Shown here piece after piece: positions 7,816-13,589 of a DNA stretch of 64,000 nucleotides. The first letter of the stretch is position 1, and every line of letters starts with the position of its first letter. The notes under the pieces were generated by a model. The model saw only the letters and a list, made by a program, of their open reading frames with translations. It was not told the DNA's origin and ran no database searches. The position numbers and the translations under genes were made by a program. Source of the DNA: a virus; the IMG/VR virus record IMGVR_UViG_3300044712_001255, positions 248,001 through 312,000 of that record, one strand, 5' to 3'.

Positions 7816-8164
7816 ACAAGATTTCGTTCCAGGCAACGTCATAGTACAACGTATCATGACACGCGTTGTGAAGCATGTCAACAAAAAAGGCAAGCAAAGT
7901 GCTTTGTTTGATATCGACAAACGCGAAAAAATTGAATATGAATACGTTGAAGATGCACGCTTCATGATCATTTCGTGTGTCAAGCAATTCACGCGTCGTC
8001 ACAACAAACACAAGGTCAACACTGGCAGGTGGGAAGTATTTCTAATGCCGCTTGGATGCAAGACTACAGCACCCGTCAAAATGTCATTTTTGTATGGGCG
8101 TCGTAGCGACTCAGCTGTGAATTATGATTATCAACGCCTGAACATTTACGCTTCAAAGAGGTAA
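7790..8164 (+). CDS. hypothetical protein, 124 aa
   Basis: Begins MMRQVVLREQDF inside the end of the previous gene. Basic middle (MTRVVKHVNKKGKQ) and a predicted beta-rich remainder. No family recognised. Confidence 0.55.
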   Translation: MMRQVVLREQDFVPGNVIVQRIMTRVVKHVNKKGKQSALFDIDKREKIEYEYVEDARFMIISCVKQFTRRHNKHKVNTGRWEVFLMPLGCKTTAPVKMSFLYGRRSDSAVNYDYQRLNIYASKR

Positions 8165-8174
8165 ATTCCATCTC

Positions 8175-8393
8175 ATGGAAGATGAAGCGCAACGCAAGAA
8201 GGCGTTAGATGACTTTTTAAGTGTGTTCTCTCAGCAACAACGTGAATTTAAGTTCACTGCGCATGACACAAATGAGACGTTTCGGCCGCCGTTAGCAGGC
8301 GATGGCAATGAATGGCAATTTCAGGCATTTCAGGCATCACCTAAAACAACTGGCGTGGGATATGTGCTGTGGTCTAGAATTCGAAAGCCATGA
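8175..8393 (+). CDS. hypothetical protein, 72 aa
   Basis: MEDEAQRKKALDDF start, helical N-terminus, then aromatic C-terminal half (EWQFQAFQASP, GYVLWSRIRKP). Overlaps the HNH gene by four bases (ATGA). Unknown. Confidence 0.5.
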   Translation: MEDEAQRKKALDDFLSVFSQQQREFKFTAHDTNETFRPPLAGDGNEWQFQAFQASPKTTGVGYVLWSRIRKP

Positions 8394-8758
8394 GCAAGAA
8401 AAAGGAGAAACGTGTTCCACGTCCTCGAGGTCGTACGTTGGAACAACTTGCAATTCGAATTGCGCAAACTGATAAAACATTCGACGCATTGCCCGATGGG
8501 TGGAGCGGAAAGTGTATTTTTTGTGGTGGCAGAGTGTTTGTGTCATCATCAGGTAAGACGAACGCTACCATAGAACACATAGTACCAGTTTCTGCGGGTG
8601 GGACAAATGATGAACTCAATGTTGCATTAGCTCATAGCTCTTGCAACTCAGAAAAGGGCGTTCGACACGATCCCAACTACCCAAAAGACCCTCGATCTGT
8701 AGAAGTTGTCAATAACCTGCTCCAAAGACGCCAGGAGAGGTTTCGATCTGATATTTAG
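8390..8758 (+). CDS. HNH endonuclease
   Basis: 122 aa. CIFCGG, then the HNH core IEHIVPVSAGG with TNDELNVALAHSSCNSEKG: zinc knuckle, catalytic His-containing beta strand, Asn and final Cys are all present. Typical of free-standing phage HNH nucleases that act as homing enzymes. Overlaps the upstream gene by four bases. Confidence 0.85.
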   Translation: MSKKKEKRVPRPRGRTLEQLAIRIAQTDKTFDALPDGWSGKCIFCGGRVFVSSSGKTNATIEHIVPVSAGGTNDELNVALAHSSCNSEKGVRHDPNYPKDPRSVEVVNNLLQRRQERFRSDI

Positions 8759-8762
8759 CTGC

Positions 8763-9209
8763 ATGGACAACATTGCGTTGCTGCGGCACATCATTCTCGA
8801 CGAGGCTAAGAAGATTCAAAAGGCGAAGAAAGCCAAGGTGAAGCCTTGGGATGAAGCGCCAACAGGTGAAGGCGAAACCCAAGACATGGGCGATACCAAG
8901 GATGCCAAGGTTGGCGACAAGGCAAAGCAAACTGCTTGGGAAGATGGCAAGCCAAAGGGCAAGCTAAAGGCGACTCGTGCCACCGAGCGTAAACTTACGG
9001 CCGAAGAATTGCGTCGTCTTGTTATTGACGAGGCCAAGAAGGCTAAGGCGGAGAACGCGTCTGTTACGTCAGCCCGCACGCCGTTGGAAGATCCGGATCA
9101 AGTTCCTGAGCTTCCGTGGGAAAAGGGAATGCGTAAGAAGGGCGAGCACAAGCATGCCGTGAAGCAGGAAAGCGTTCTCAAAGGCCTTGCTGATTCGCTA
9201 GAGGAGTGA
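8763..9209 (+). CDS. Lys/Glu-rich tagged protein with two LRxxIxDEAKK repeats
   Basis: 148 aa from ATG 8763. Two copies of a helical motif, LLRHIILDEAKK at about 6-17 and ELRRLVIDEAKK at about 83-94, joined by a disordered Lys/Asp/Gly-rich linker. Composition and G+C-rich codons differ from its neighbours, suggesting high expression. Could be an internal head or scaffold-type protein; this is inference from composition and the tag. Confidence 0.55.
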   Translation: MDNIALLRHIILDEAKKIQKAKKAKVKPWDEAPTGEGETQDMGDTKDAKVGDKAKQTAWEDGKPKGKLKATRATERKLTAEELRRLVIDEAKKAKAENASVTSARTPLEDPDQVPELPWEKGMRKKGEHKHAVKQESVLKGLADSLEE

Positions 9210-9592
9210 TGCAAATCACCCTTGGACAATTAAGAACCATCGTGCGGCGCACGTTGTCCGAGCGCCGCCGTGGACACCGTAGACATCACTCACATTCATC
9301 GCATGGTCATGGTGGATTTGGCCCGGGTGATATCTTCAGCTGGGGATTGTTCGGTGGGTCAAAGGATTACGGTGGTTCTGAACCTGGGAGTTATTCCGGG
9401 GGCGGCTCGTGGGACATGTACGGCGGCTACGGAGACTATGGATATGGAGCGTATGCTTCTGGACACCATTATCACGACCCGCGCACAGACCCTGACGTTC
9501 CGGAGTTCATGAGGCCCTCTGGTGGAGTCACGGCAAGTACACATTCAGATGATTTTATGGATTTTGATGATGATTCTGACGGATTTGACTGA
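9209..9592 (+). CDS. tagged His/Gly/Tyr-rich low-complexity protein
   Basis: 127 aa. ATG shares its A with the upstream TGA. Tag MQITLGQLRTIVRRTLSE, then RRRGHRRHH, a Gly/Tyr/Asp/His low-complexity core and an acidic tail (DFMDFDDDSDGFD). The core resembles prion-like or metal-binding sequences. Likely co-expressed with the preceding tagged protein. Confidence 0.55.
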   Translation: MQITLGQLRTIVRRTLSERRRGHRRHHSHSSHGHGGFGPGDIFSWGLFGGSKDYGGSEPGSYSGGGSWDMYGGYGDYGYGAYASGHHYHDPRTDPDVPEFMRPSGGVTASTHSDDFMDFDDDSDGFD

Positions 9593-9621
9593 GTGTAAAG
9601 GGTCAAGCGAGGCTATATACT
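9592..9621 (+). promoter_or_regulatory. phage promoter, AGTGTA-N18-TATACT
   Basis: AGTGTA at 9592-9597 starts at the stop codon of the preceding gene; TATACT at 9616-9621. It lies upstream of the first tRNA cluster and may drive it. Confidence 0.6.
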
Positions 9622-9663
9622 AGAATCAACGCAACAGAAAATGCCACAGCGGTGGAAAATAGT

Positions 9664-9693
9664 TGTGTACAAGTGAAAGATTAATGATACTGT
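9664..9693 (+). promoter_or_regulatory. weak promoter-like pair, TGTGTA-N18-TACTGT
   Basis: Second match 40 bases downstream of the previous one, with a poorer -10 box. Possibly fortuitous. Confidence 0.3.
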
Positions 9694-9742
9694 ATGATTA
9701 CCGAGGCGTTCATACCGCTCGGTCCTACAAATAGGAAATCCA

Positions 9743-9856
9743 ATGAAGACTGCAATCGCAAATATCGCAAAACAATATCGCCAACCAGAATGGCGTATTG
9801 AGGCGAATTATGCGATTCGCAATGCCAATCAGGAGAAGGATAAGATCCCGAGCTAG
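9743..9856 (+). CDS. possible small protein, 37 aa
   Basis: AGGAAATCC lies just upstream of the ATG. Sequence MKTAIANIAKQYRQPEW continuing to an acidic/basic tail, helical. It is the only open frame between the promoter at 9592 and the first tRNA, and is followed by a terminator-like hairpin. No family recognised. Confidence 0.35.
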   Translation: MKTAIANIAKQYRQPEWRIEANYAIRNANQEKDKIPS

Positions 9857-9884
9857 CGTAGTTGAATAAATAAAGTTCAATGCG

Positions 9885-9920
9885 TCGGCTCGGAAGAAGA
9901 TTCCGGGCCGATTGTGTTTT
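9885..9920 (+). terminator. hairpin with U-rich tail
   Basis: About 11-bp stem (9885-9895 with 9901-9911, one G-T pair), loop GAAGA, followed by ATTGTGTTTT. A good rho-independent terminator shape just before the first tRNA; it may end the short transcript from 9621 or act as an attenuator for the tRNA cluster. Confidence 0.5.
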
Positions 9921-9925
9921 AGAAT

Positions 9926-10009
9926 GGTGCGTTGCCCGAATGGTTCAAGGGGCGAGGCTGTAGTCCTCGCGGTTAAGACCGATTGGTGGTTCGAATCCAT
10001 CACGCATCA
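9926..10009 (+). tRNA. tRNA-Tyr(GTA)
   Basis: Full cloverleaf with long variable arm; anticodon loop CTGTAGT on stem CGAGG/CCTCG; T-loop TTCGAAT; A73. CCA not encoded. Confidence 0.85.
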
Positions 10010-10055
10010 CCGGAACTAACGAGTTCTGATGTTCTCTGAAAACTGATCGTTGTAT

Positions 10056-10141
10056 GGATGTGTTGAGCAGGTGGTGAGCTCAGCTGACTGTAAATCAGCC
10101 GCCCGTAACGGGTTTGTCAGGTTCGATTCCTACCGCATCCA
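10056..10141 (+). tRNA. tRNA-Tyr(GTA), second copy
   Basis: Acceptor GGATGTG/CGCATCC, anticodon loop CTGTAAA on stem GCTGA/TCAGC, long variable arm, T-loop TTCGATT, A73. Confidence 0.85.
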
Positions 10142-10148
10142 CTCATAT

Positions 10149-10231
10149 TCTCGGGTCGGGAAATTGGTATCCCAAGAGATTGTTAATCTCTCGCACGTAA
10201 GTGTATGTAGGTTCGAGCCCTACTCCGAGAG
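10149..10231 (+). tRNA. tRNA with anticodon GTT (Asn) on a long-variable-arm body
   Basis: Acceptor TCTCGGG/TCCGAGA, anticodon loop TTGTTAA, G73 as in tRNA-Asn. The variable arm contains CAC-GTAA-GTG, a hairpin found only in class II tRNAs (Leu, Ser, Tyr), which is unexpected for an Asn anticodon. Confidence 0.65.
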
Positions 10232-10324
10232 CGAACTCATAATGCAAGTGCCTGCGTGGAGCAGGAATACTGCAAGTGAAAGGAAGATTAACATACCAAG
10301 TAACACCAAACAGTGGGTTCACAT

Positions 10325-10397
10325 TGCGTAGTAGGCAAATTGGTAAGCCGTGGAGTTGTTACCTCCTTGATTGCGGGTTCGAATCCTGCCTGCGCAG
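10325..10397 (+). tRNA. tRNA-Asn(GTT)
   Basis: Acceptor TGCGTAG/CTGCGCA, anticodon loop TTGTTAC, short variable loop, T-loop TTCGAAT, G73. The interval 10232-10324 before it shows nothing I can assign. Confidence 0.85.
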
Positions 10398-10595
10398 CGC
10401 CGGATAGTGGTGGGTTCCACTGCGTAAGTGAATGAAGTAACTATGCTAATGCGACGCTTGGGTTCGAGTCCCAACAGGTAACAAATGGGCATAATGGTAA
10501 CGGTTACTGGTTACGCAAAACAAGTTGACTACGAGGGCAAATGTTAGCGTAATCTACTGGGTTCGATTCCCGATAGTCCGCAAATCACAATGAAT
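10398..10595 (+). ncRNA. atypical tRNA-like region with two T-arms
   Basis: Two good T-arms (TTGGG-TTCGAGT-CCCAA at about 10459-10475 and a TTCGATT loop at about 10561) but no normal cloverleaf around either. An 8-bp stem GGTTACGC/GCGTAATC encloses about 30 bases just before the second T-arm, as if an anticodon or variable arm carried an insertion. Direct and inverted GTAAC/GTTAC repeats lie at 10476-10515. Could be decayed, interrupted or rearranged tRNA genes; I cannot resolve which. Confidence 0.4.
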
Positions 10596-10666
10596 GCCTC
10601 ACTAACATAATGGTAGTGTAACTGGTTCTTACCCAGCTAGTCTCAGTTCGATTCTGGGGTGTGGCA
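10596..10666 (+). tRNA. tRNA-Lys(CTT)
   Basis: Acceptor GCCTCAC/GTGTGGC with one mismatch, anticodon loop TTCTTAC, T-loop TTCGATT, A73. Confidence 0.85.
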
Positions 10667-10667
10667 C

Positions 10668-10738
10668 TGCGGCGTAGTTCAATGGTAAAACAGCTCGCTC
10701 TGACCGAGTATCTGTAGGTTCAACTCCTACCGCCGCAA
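10668..10738 (+). tRNA. tRNA-Gln(CTG)
   Basis: Acceptor TGCGGCG/CGCCGCA, anticodon loop CTCTGAC, T-loop TTCAACT, A73. One base separates it from the preceding tRNA. Confidence 0.85.
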
Positions 10739-10924
10739 CGAGCCGACAATTCCAGTTTCGAGTACTGGACGCACTTGATAACATTGGCGCTTGAAAGGGC
10801 CCATTCACATTGTCTCGAGCACCAGTGTGATGGGCAGCAAGTACGTAAAACGCCTCACGACATCGTAGAAATAGCAATGAAAACAAAGTGTGTAATGCAA
10901 GTGGTAGCATATCGGCGTGTTTTT
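10739..10924 (+). tRNA. candidate permuted tRNA gene (3' half - spacer - 5' half), locus B
   Basis: The 3' half comes first (10739-10777): anticodon-stem strand GCCGA, T-arm CCAGT-TTCGAGT-ACTGG, acceptor strand ACGCACT. A 108-base structured spacer follows, then the 5' half (10886-10924): acceptor strand AGTGTGT, D-arm TGC-AAGTGGTA-GCA, anticodon-stem strand TCGGC. The acceptor strands pair over 7 bp (8 if extended) and the anticodon strands over 5 of 5. The halves abut complete tRNA-Gln genes on both sides. The anticodon cannot be fixed; joining GTGT to CGA would give GTC. Confidence 0.55.
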
Positions 10925-10995
10925 TGGAGCATCATCTAATGGCAGGATAGTAGCCTTTGAAGCTATGAATAGGGGTTCGAGTCCCTTTGCTCCAA
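10925..10995 (+). tRNA. tRNA-Gln(TTG)
   Basis: Acceptor TGGAGCA/TGCTCCA, anticodon loop CTTTGAA on stem TAGC/GCTA, T-loop TTCGAGT, A73. Confidence 0.9.
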
Positions 10996-11164
10996 CAAGC
11001 CCGAGACCTGGGTTCGAGTCCCAGTTGGACGGTGGCGCTTGAGAGCAAGTCAACGTGCTGATCACACGGAGACATCGCTAGTACGTAAGTCGCCGGCAAT
11101 TGGCTGATCACCTTTTGTCTTGTCCAGTAGTTTAGCGGTCAGAACACGGGCAGTCCTTTCACAT
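10996..11164 (+). tRNA. candidate permuted tRNA gene (3' half - spacer - 5' half), locus A
   Basis: 3' half 10996-11032: anticodon strand GCCCG, variable AGAC, T-arm CTGGG-TTCGAGT-CCCAG, acceptor strand TTGGACG, G73. Spacer 11033-11120. 5' half 11121-11164: acceptor TGTCCAG (7 pairs with two wobbles), D-arm GTTT...GAAC with GG in the loop, anticodon strand CGGGC, which pairs perfectly with GCCCG. The spacer shares TGGCGCTTGA and AGTACGTAA-NN-CGCC with locus B. The anticodon is uncertain; joining AGTC to CAA would give TCC, while an intact CTTTCAC follows in the 5' half. Confidence 0.55.
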
Positions 11165-11237
11165 GCACTAGTAACTCAATCGGTAGAGTAGACGGCCTTT
11201 AACCGTAAAGTTGAGAGTTCGAGCCTCTCCTGGTGCA
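11165..11237 (+). tRNA. tRNA-Lys(TTT)
   Basis: Acceptor GCACTAG/CTGGTGC, anticodon loop CCTTTAA (C at position 33 instead of U), T-loop TTCGAGC, A73. Confidence 0.8.
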
Positions 11238-11252
11238 CTTCAACAACGATTT

Positions 11253-11324
11253 GCTTCTGTACGCATCGGGTGAGGCGGGTGGATTGTCAATCCATTGAGG
11301 CGGGTTCGAGTCCCGTCAGAAGCG
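11253..11324 (+). tRNA. tRNA-Asp(GTC)
   Basis: Acceptor GCTTCTG/CAGAAGC, anticodon loop TTGTCAA, T-loop TTCGAGT, G73 as expected for Asp. Confidence 0.9.
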
Positions 11325-11330
11325 CAATAC

Positions 11331-11403
11331 GTCCCTATAGCTCAACGGATAGAGCGCTTGGCTACGAACCAAGAGGTTGTAAGTTCGAATCTTGCTAGGG
11401 ACG
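11331..11403 (+). tRNA. tRNA-Arg(ACG)
   Basis: Acceptor GTCCCTA/TAGGGAC, anticodon loop CTACGAA, T-loop TTCGAAT, G73. Confidence 0.9.
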
Positions 11404-11404
11404 C

Positions 11405-11478
11405 TGCGGGTTAGAGAAGAGGCCCATCTCACTTGGCTCATAACCAAGAGACCGCCGGTTCGAATCCGGCATCCGCTA
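11405..11478 (+). tRNA. tRNA with anticodon CAT (Met/fMet or Ile2)
   Basis: Anticodon loop CTCATAA, T-loop TTCGAAT. The first acceptor pair is a T-T mismatch, which recalls the 1-72 mismatch of initiator tRNA, but the anticodon stem lacks the three G-C pairs of an initiator. Confidence 0.8.
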
Positions 11479-11479
11479 C

Positions 11480-11551
11480 GACGCTGTAGCTCAAATGCAA
11501 GAGCAGCTGCAATTAAGCAGCAAGATGTTGGTTAAAATCCAGCTGGCGTCA
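11480..11551 (+). tRNA. atypical tRNA, anticodon unclear
   Basis: Acceptor GACGCTG/TGGCGTC and stem GCTGC/GCAGC are good, but the anticodon loop is only six bases (AATTAA), the D-loop has GC for GG and the T-loop is TTAAAAT. Possibly Leu(TAA) or a decayed gene. Confidence 0.5.
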
Positions 11552-11555
11552 CCAT

Positions 11556-11631
11556 GGCCTTGTCGTCTATGAATGTAGGACGCCACCCCTTAGTCGAGGT
11601 GGAAAAACAGGTGCGAATACTGTCGAGGCCG
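11556..11631 (+). tRNA. atypical Glu-like tRNA with 10-base anticodon loop
   Basis: Acceptor GGCCTTG/CGAGGCC and a Glu-like D-arm (TCGTCTA). Anticodon stem CCACC/GGTGG closes a 10-base loop CCTTAGTCGA, so the anticodon cannot be assigned. T-loop TGCGAAT, G73. Confidence 0.5.
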
Positions 11632-11637
11632 CAAATT

Positions 11638-11710
11638 GATTCTGTCGTCTATGAGTAAGACAATCCCAAATTGGTGGGAATAAAAGCTGATTCGTTGTCA
11701 GCCTGGATCA
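11638..11710 (+). tRNA. atypical tRNA with six-base anticodon loop
   Basis: Acceptor GATTCTG/CTGGATC, stem TCCCA/TGGGA around loop AATTGG, T-arm GCTGA-TTCGTTG-TCAGC. If TGG is the anticodon it would read Pro codons. Confidence 0.5.
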
Positions 11711-11711
11711 C

Positions 11712-11785
11712 TGGCACATGATGTAGTGGTTTCTGCATGCTGGTCTGATAAATCAGTCGTACGAGTCCGATTCTCGTTGTGCCTA
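11712..11785 (+). tRNA. tRNA-Ile(GAT)
   Basis: Anticodon loop CTGATAA on stem CTGGT/ATCAG, T-arm ACGAG-TCCGATT-CTCGT, A73. Confidence 0.85.
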
Positions 11786-11786
11786 C

Positions 11787-11858
11787 GGCCTTGTCGTCTA
11801 TCGGTAGGACAATTGGTTCTCAGCTAATAAAGGACGGGTTCGACTCCCTCCAAGGCTA
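11787..11858 (+). tRNA. tRNA-Glu(CTC)
   Basis: Acceptor GGCCTTG/CAAGGCT, anticodon loop TTCTCAG, T-loop TTCGACT, weak T-stem. Confidence 0.8.
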
Positions 11859-11962
11859 CACTCTTTTGCATTGTGGTCGTGTCTCGACGGGGACCAGCGA
11901 TAGGTTCAAATCCTATCATAAAATTTGGTAGCTGAGCGTTGGTTCGAATCCAACGGGTGTAA
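11857..11962 (+). tRNA. long atypical tRNA-Leu(CAA)-like gene
   Basis: Anticodon arm ATAGG-TTCAAAT-CCTAT and T-arm GTTGG-TTCGAAT-CCAAC. TACACTC pairs with GGGTGTA as acceptor but overlaps the upstream tRNA by two bases; alternatively CTCTTTT pairs perfectly with AAAAGAG. The D-arm region is about twice normal length. Either a divergent Leu tRNA or a rearranged one. Confidence 0.5.
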
Positions 11963-11973
11963 AAGAGATTTTT

Positions 11974-12047
11974 GGTCCCATCTTCTAAATGGTCAGGATA
12001 CTAGACTTTCAATCTGGTAATGGCGAGTTCAAGTCTCCCTGGGATCA
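11974..12047 (+). tRNA. tRNA-Glu(TTC)
   Basis: Acceptor GGTCCCA/TGGGATC, anticodon loop CTTTCAA, T-loop TTCAAGT, A73. Confidence 0.85.
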
Positions 12048-12133
12048 CCTCGAGTTTCCTTCATGAACTTTGTCGTGCCTGCGTGCGTGGAAAGCGACTA
12101 GATCACCTGGTGACAATCGGGAAAGACCGATAA
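12048..12133 (+). ncRNA. structured spacer of unknown function
   Basis: Contains several short hairpins (GTCG...CGAC, TCACC/GGTGA, ATCGG/CCGAT) but no T-arm and no open frame. It could be a tRNA remnant or processing element between tRNA-Glu and tRNA-Pro. Confidence 0.25.
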
Positions 12134-12207
12134 CGGGGTGTACCTCAGTCTGGTAGAGGGCTTGTTTTGGGTACAAGACGTCGCACGTTCGATTCGTGTC
12201 ACCCCGA
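12134..12207 (+). tRNA. tRNA-Pro(TGG)
   Basis: Acceptor CGGGGTG/CACCCCG, anticodon loop TTTGGGT on stem CTTGT/ACAAG, T-loop TTCGATT, A73. Confidence 0.9.
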
Positions 12208-12221
12208 CAACGAAAGATTAC

Positions 12222-12293
12222 ATGCCACTGGTGTTAATGGTAACATGTGGGTTTCCAAGTCCCGTGATGCGCGTTCGATTCGTGCGTGGCATG
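12222..12293 (+). tRNA. tRNA-Gly(TCC)
   Basis: Acceptor ATGCCAC/GTGGCAT, D-loop TAATGGTA, anticodon TCC in an enlarged loop TTTCCAAGT, T-loop TTCGATT. Confidence 0.75.
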
Positions 12294-12360
12294 CTAAACA
12301 AAAATGTGTGATACAAGCTCACACATTAGGAATACAACATACAAACGCAAGGAAAAAGTC

Positions 12361-12876
12361 ATGAATATCAGCCAAGCTCTTCGTCGTATCTCAGTCATTA
12401 AGGGTCAGCTCGCAACCACAGCAACACGTTTCGCCAGTTCAGTCACGTGGATTGATGACGCAAAGCCAACATATTCGCTTGCTGAGTGCGATGTTGCGTG
12501 GGCTCGTCTCGTAGGTGAGCAGACGTCGCTTGAGGCCGCAGTGGCAATTGCCAATGCAACGAACAAGATCACCTATCGTGGTCAGGAATTCACGCTTGCG
12601 TTTGCCGTGAAGCAGTTGGCTGTTTTCAAGGCAAAGATTGCGCTCTTGCGAACCCTGAATTGTCAGGCGACTGCAGAACGCACCGATGTTACTCGTGATA
12701 CTGAGTACGTAAATGGAAATTACGTAACTGTCACTCGAGAGAAGAAGGTTCACTGTGCATTCACTGAGCGTGAGCGTGATACGAGTGTTCAGGTAGCGCA
12801 GACAGACTTTGACGAGCTCAACGCACTCGTCGAGGCGGCAAATCACACCATTCAGGTCGACCCTCAGGTCGTCTGA
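12361..12876 (+). CDS. DIP1984-like helical protein
   Basis: 171 aa from ATG 12361, preceded by AAGGAAAAA. The pattern VAIANATNKITYRGQEFTLA followed by a helix ending KIALLRTL matches the DIP1984/septicolysin-like family (NxTN, G-x-T-L, then a leucine helix). That family has no established role. G+C-rich codons suggest strong expression. It sits alone inside the first tRNA cluster. Confidence 0.5.
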   Translation: MNISQALRRISVIKGQLATTATRFASSVTWIDDAKPTYSLAECDVAWARLVGEQTSLEAAVAIANATNKITYRGQEFTLAFAVKQLAVFKAKIALLRTLNCQATAERTDVTRDTEYVNGNYVTVTREKKVHCAFTERERDTSVQVAQTDFDELNALVEAANHTIQVDPQVV

Positions 12877-13085
12877 TGTGAGATGCGCCGAAAGGGAAGT
12901 TGCTGTTGAAACCCTGTTGATTTAAAATCAACTCAACCCTAATAAGGAATGAAAGCTATTGGTATCGGTTCTGGCATCGCATTCAGCACTCAGCGTCCAG
13001 CATCTTTTCCTATCAGCTCATAGCCCTTAGCAGGTAGATTTCAGCAATCAGCAGTCAATTACAACACGCTTCCCTTGCGTTGTAT
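12877..13085 (+). other. non-coding interval with a Leu(TAA)-like anticodon arm
   Basis: No gene seen. GTTGA-TTTAAAA-TCAAC at about 12918-12934 is identical in form to a tRNA-Leu(UAA) anticodon arm, and a GGG...CCC D-arm-like hairpin lies just upstream, but no T-arm or matching acceptor follows. It may be a tRNA remnant or half gene. Confidence 0.3.
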
Positions 13086-13157
13086 GCGGTGATAGTTTAG
13101 TGACAAAACGGCAGGCAACCAAAGCCTGAGATCATGGGTTTGATTCCCACATCCGCG
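13086..13157 (+). tRNA. tRNA-Trp(CCA)
   Basis: Anticodon loop AACCAAA (A at position 33) on perfect stem CAGGC/GCCTG, G73 as expected for Trp. The acceptor has three mismatches at its inner end and the T-loop is TTTGATT, so it is somewhat divergent. Confidence 0.7.
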
Positions 13158-13270
13158 CTAAGTAACGAGAAAAATTATCGGGTGAAATACCCATATGCCT
13201 GATTGCGTAAGAAGGGTCGACACTTCTGCGATGGAGGTACAACGCCAGAGGAGCGTTAACGTGAAAGTTT
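13158..13270 (+). ncRNA. run of three hairpins between tRNA-Trp and tRNA-Ala
   Basis: GGGT/ACCC at about 13180-13193, a bulged stem ATTGC-AGAAG/CTTCT-GCGAT at about 13202-13237, and AACGC/GCGTT at about 13242-13257. No open frame and no T-arm. Function unknown. Confidence 0.3.
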
Positions 13271-13341
13271 GGGGCTTTCGTATAGCGGGATTACGCTGGC
13301 TTTGCAAGCCAGTCACACGGGTTCGAGTCCCGTAGGCTCCA
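13271..13341 (+). tRNA. tRNA-Ala(TGC)
   Basis: Acceptor GGGGCTT/AGGCTCC, anticodon loop TTTGCAA on stem CTGGC/GCCAG, T-loop TTCGAGT, A73. Confidence 0.9.
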
Positions 13342-13505
13342 CAAATCAACAATGACTGCGTTCAAAGTTGATCAATTACGAGTAACTATTAAGCGGTGTA
13401 AATCCGCATTGTATGCAACGTCATCGACAGTTCGCCTCGATCGGGGTGACTGCCCTCTGCACGTTGACGTACTGGCCGGTGAGCCTAATGTGAAAGTAGT
13501 GTCAT
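13342..13505 (+). other. non-coding interval
   Basis: No convincing frame. One GCGG-TGTAAAT-CCGC hairpin and a longer imperfect hairpin near 13428-13454. I cannot assign a function. Confidence 0.25.
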
Positions 13506-13577
13506 GGGCCTGTAGTTTAATAGGGAAAATTCCTGCCTCGCACGCAGAAAACTCGGGTTCGAATCCCGATGGGTCCA
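13506..13577 (+). tRNA. tRNA-Ala(CGC)
   Basis: Acceptor GGGCCTG/TGGGTCC, anticodon loop CTCGCAC, T-arm TCGGG-TTCGAAT-CCCGA, A73. Confidence 0.85.
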
Positions 13578-13589
13578 CACAATCAACGA

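Noticed and set aside
12908-12944. CRISPR repeat (GTTGAAAC followed by a palindrome)
   Set aside because: Single copy with no spaced repeats; the palindrome is better explained as a Leu-type anticodon arm.
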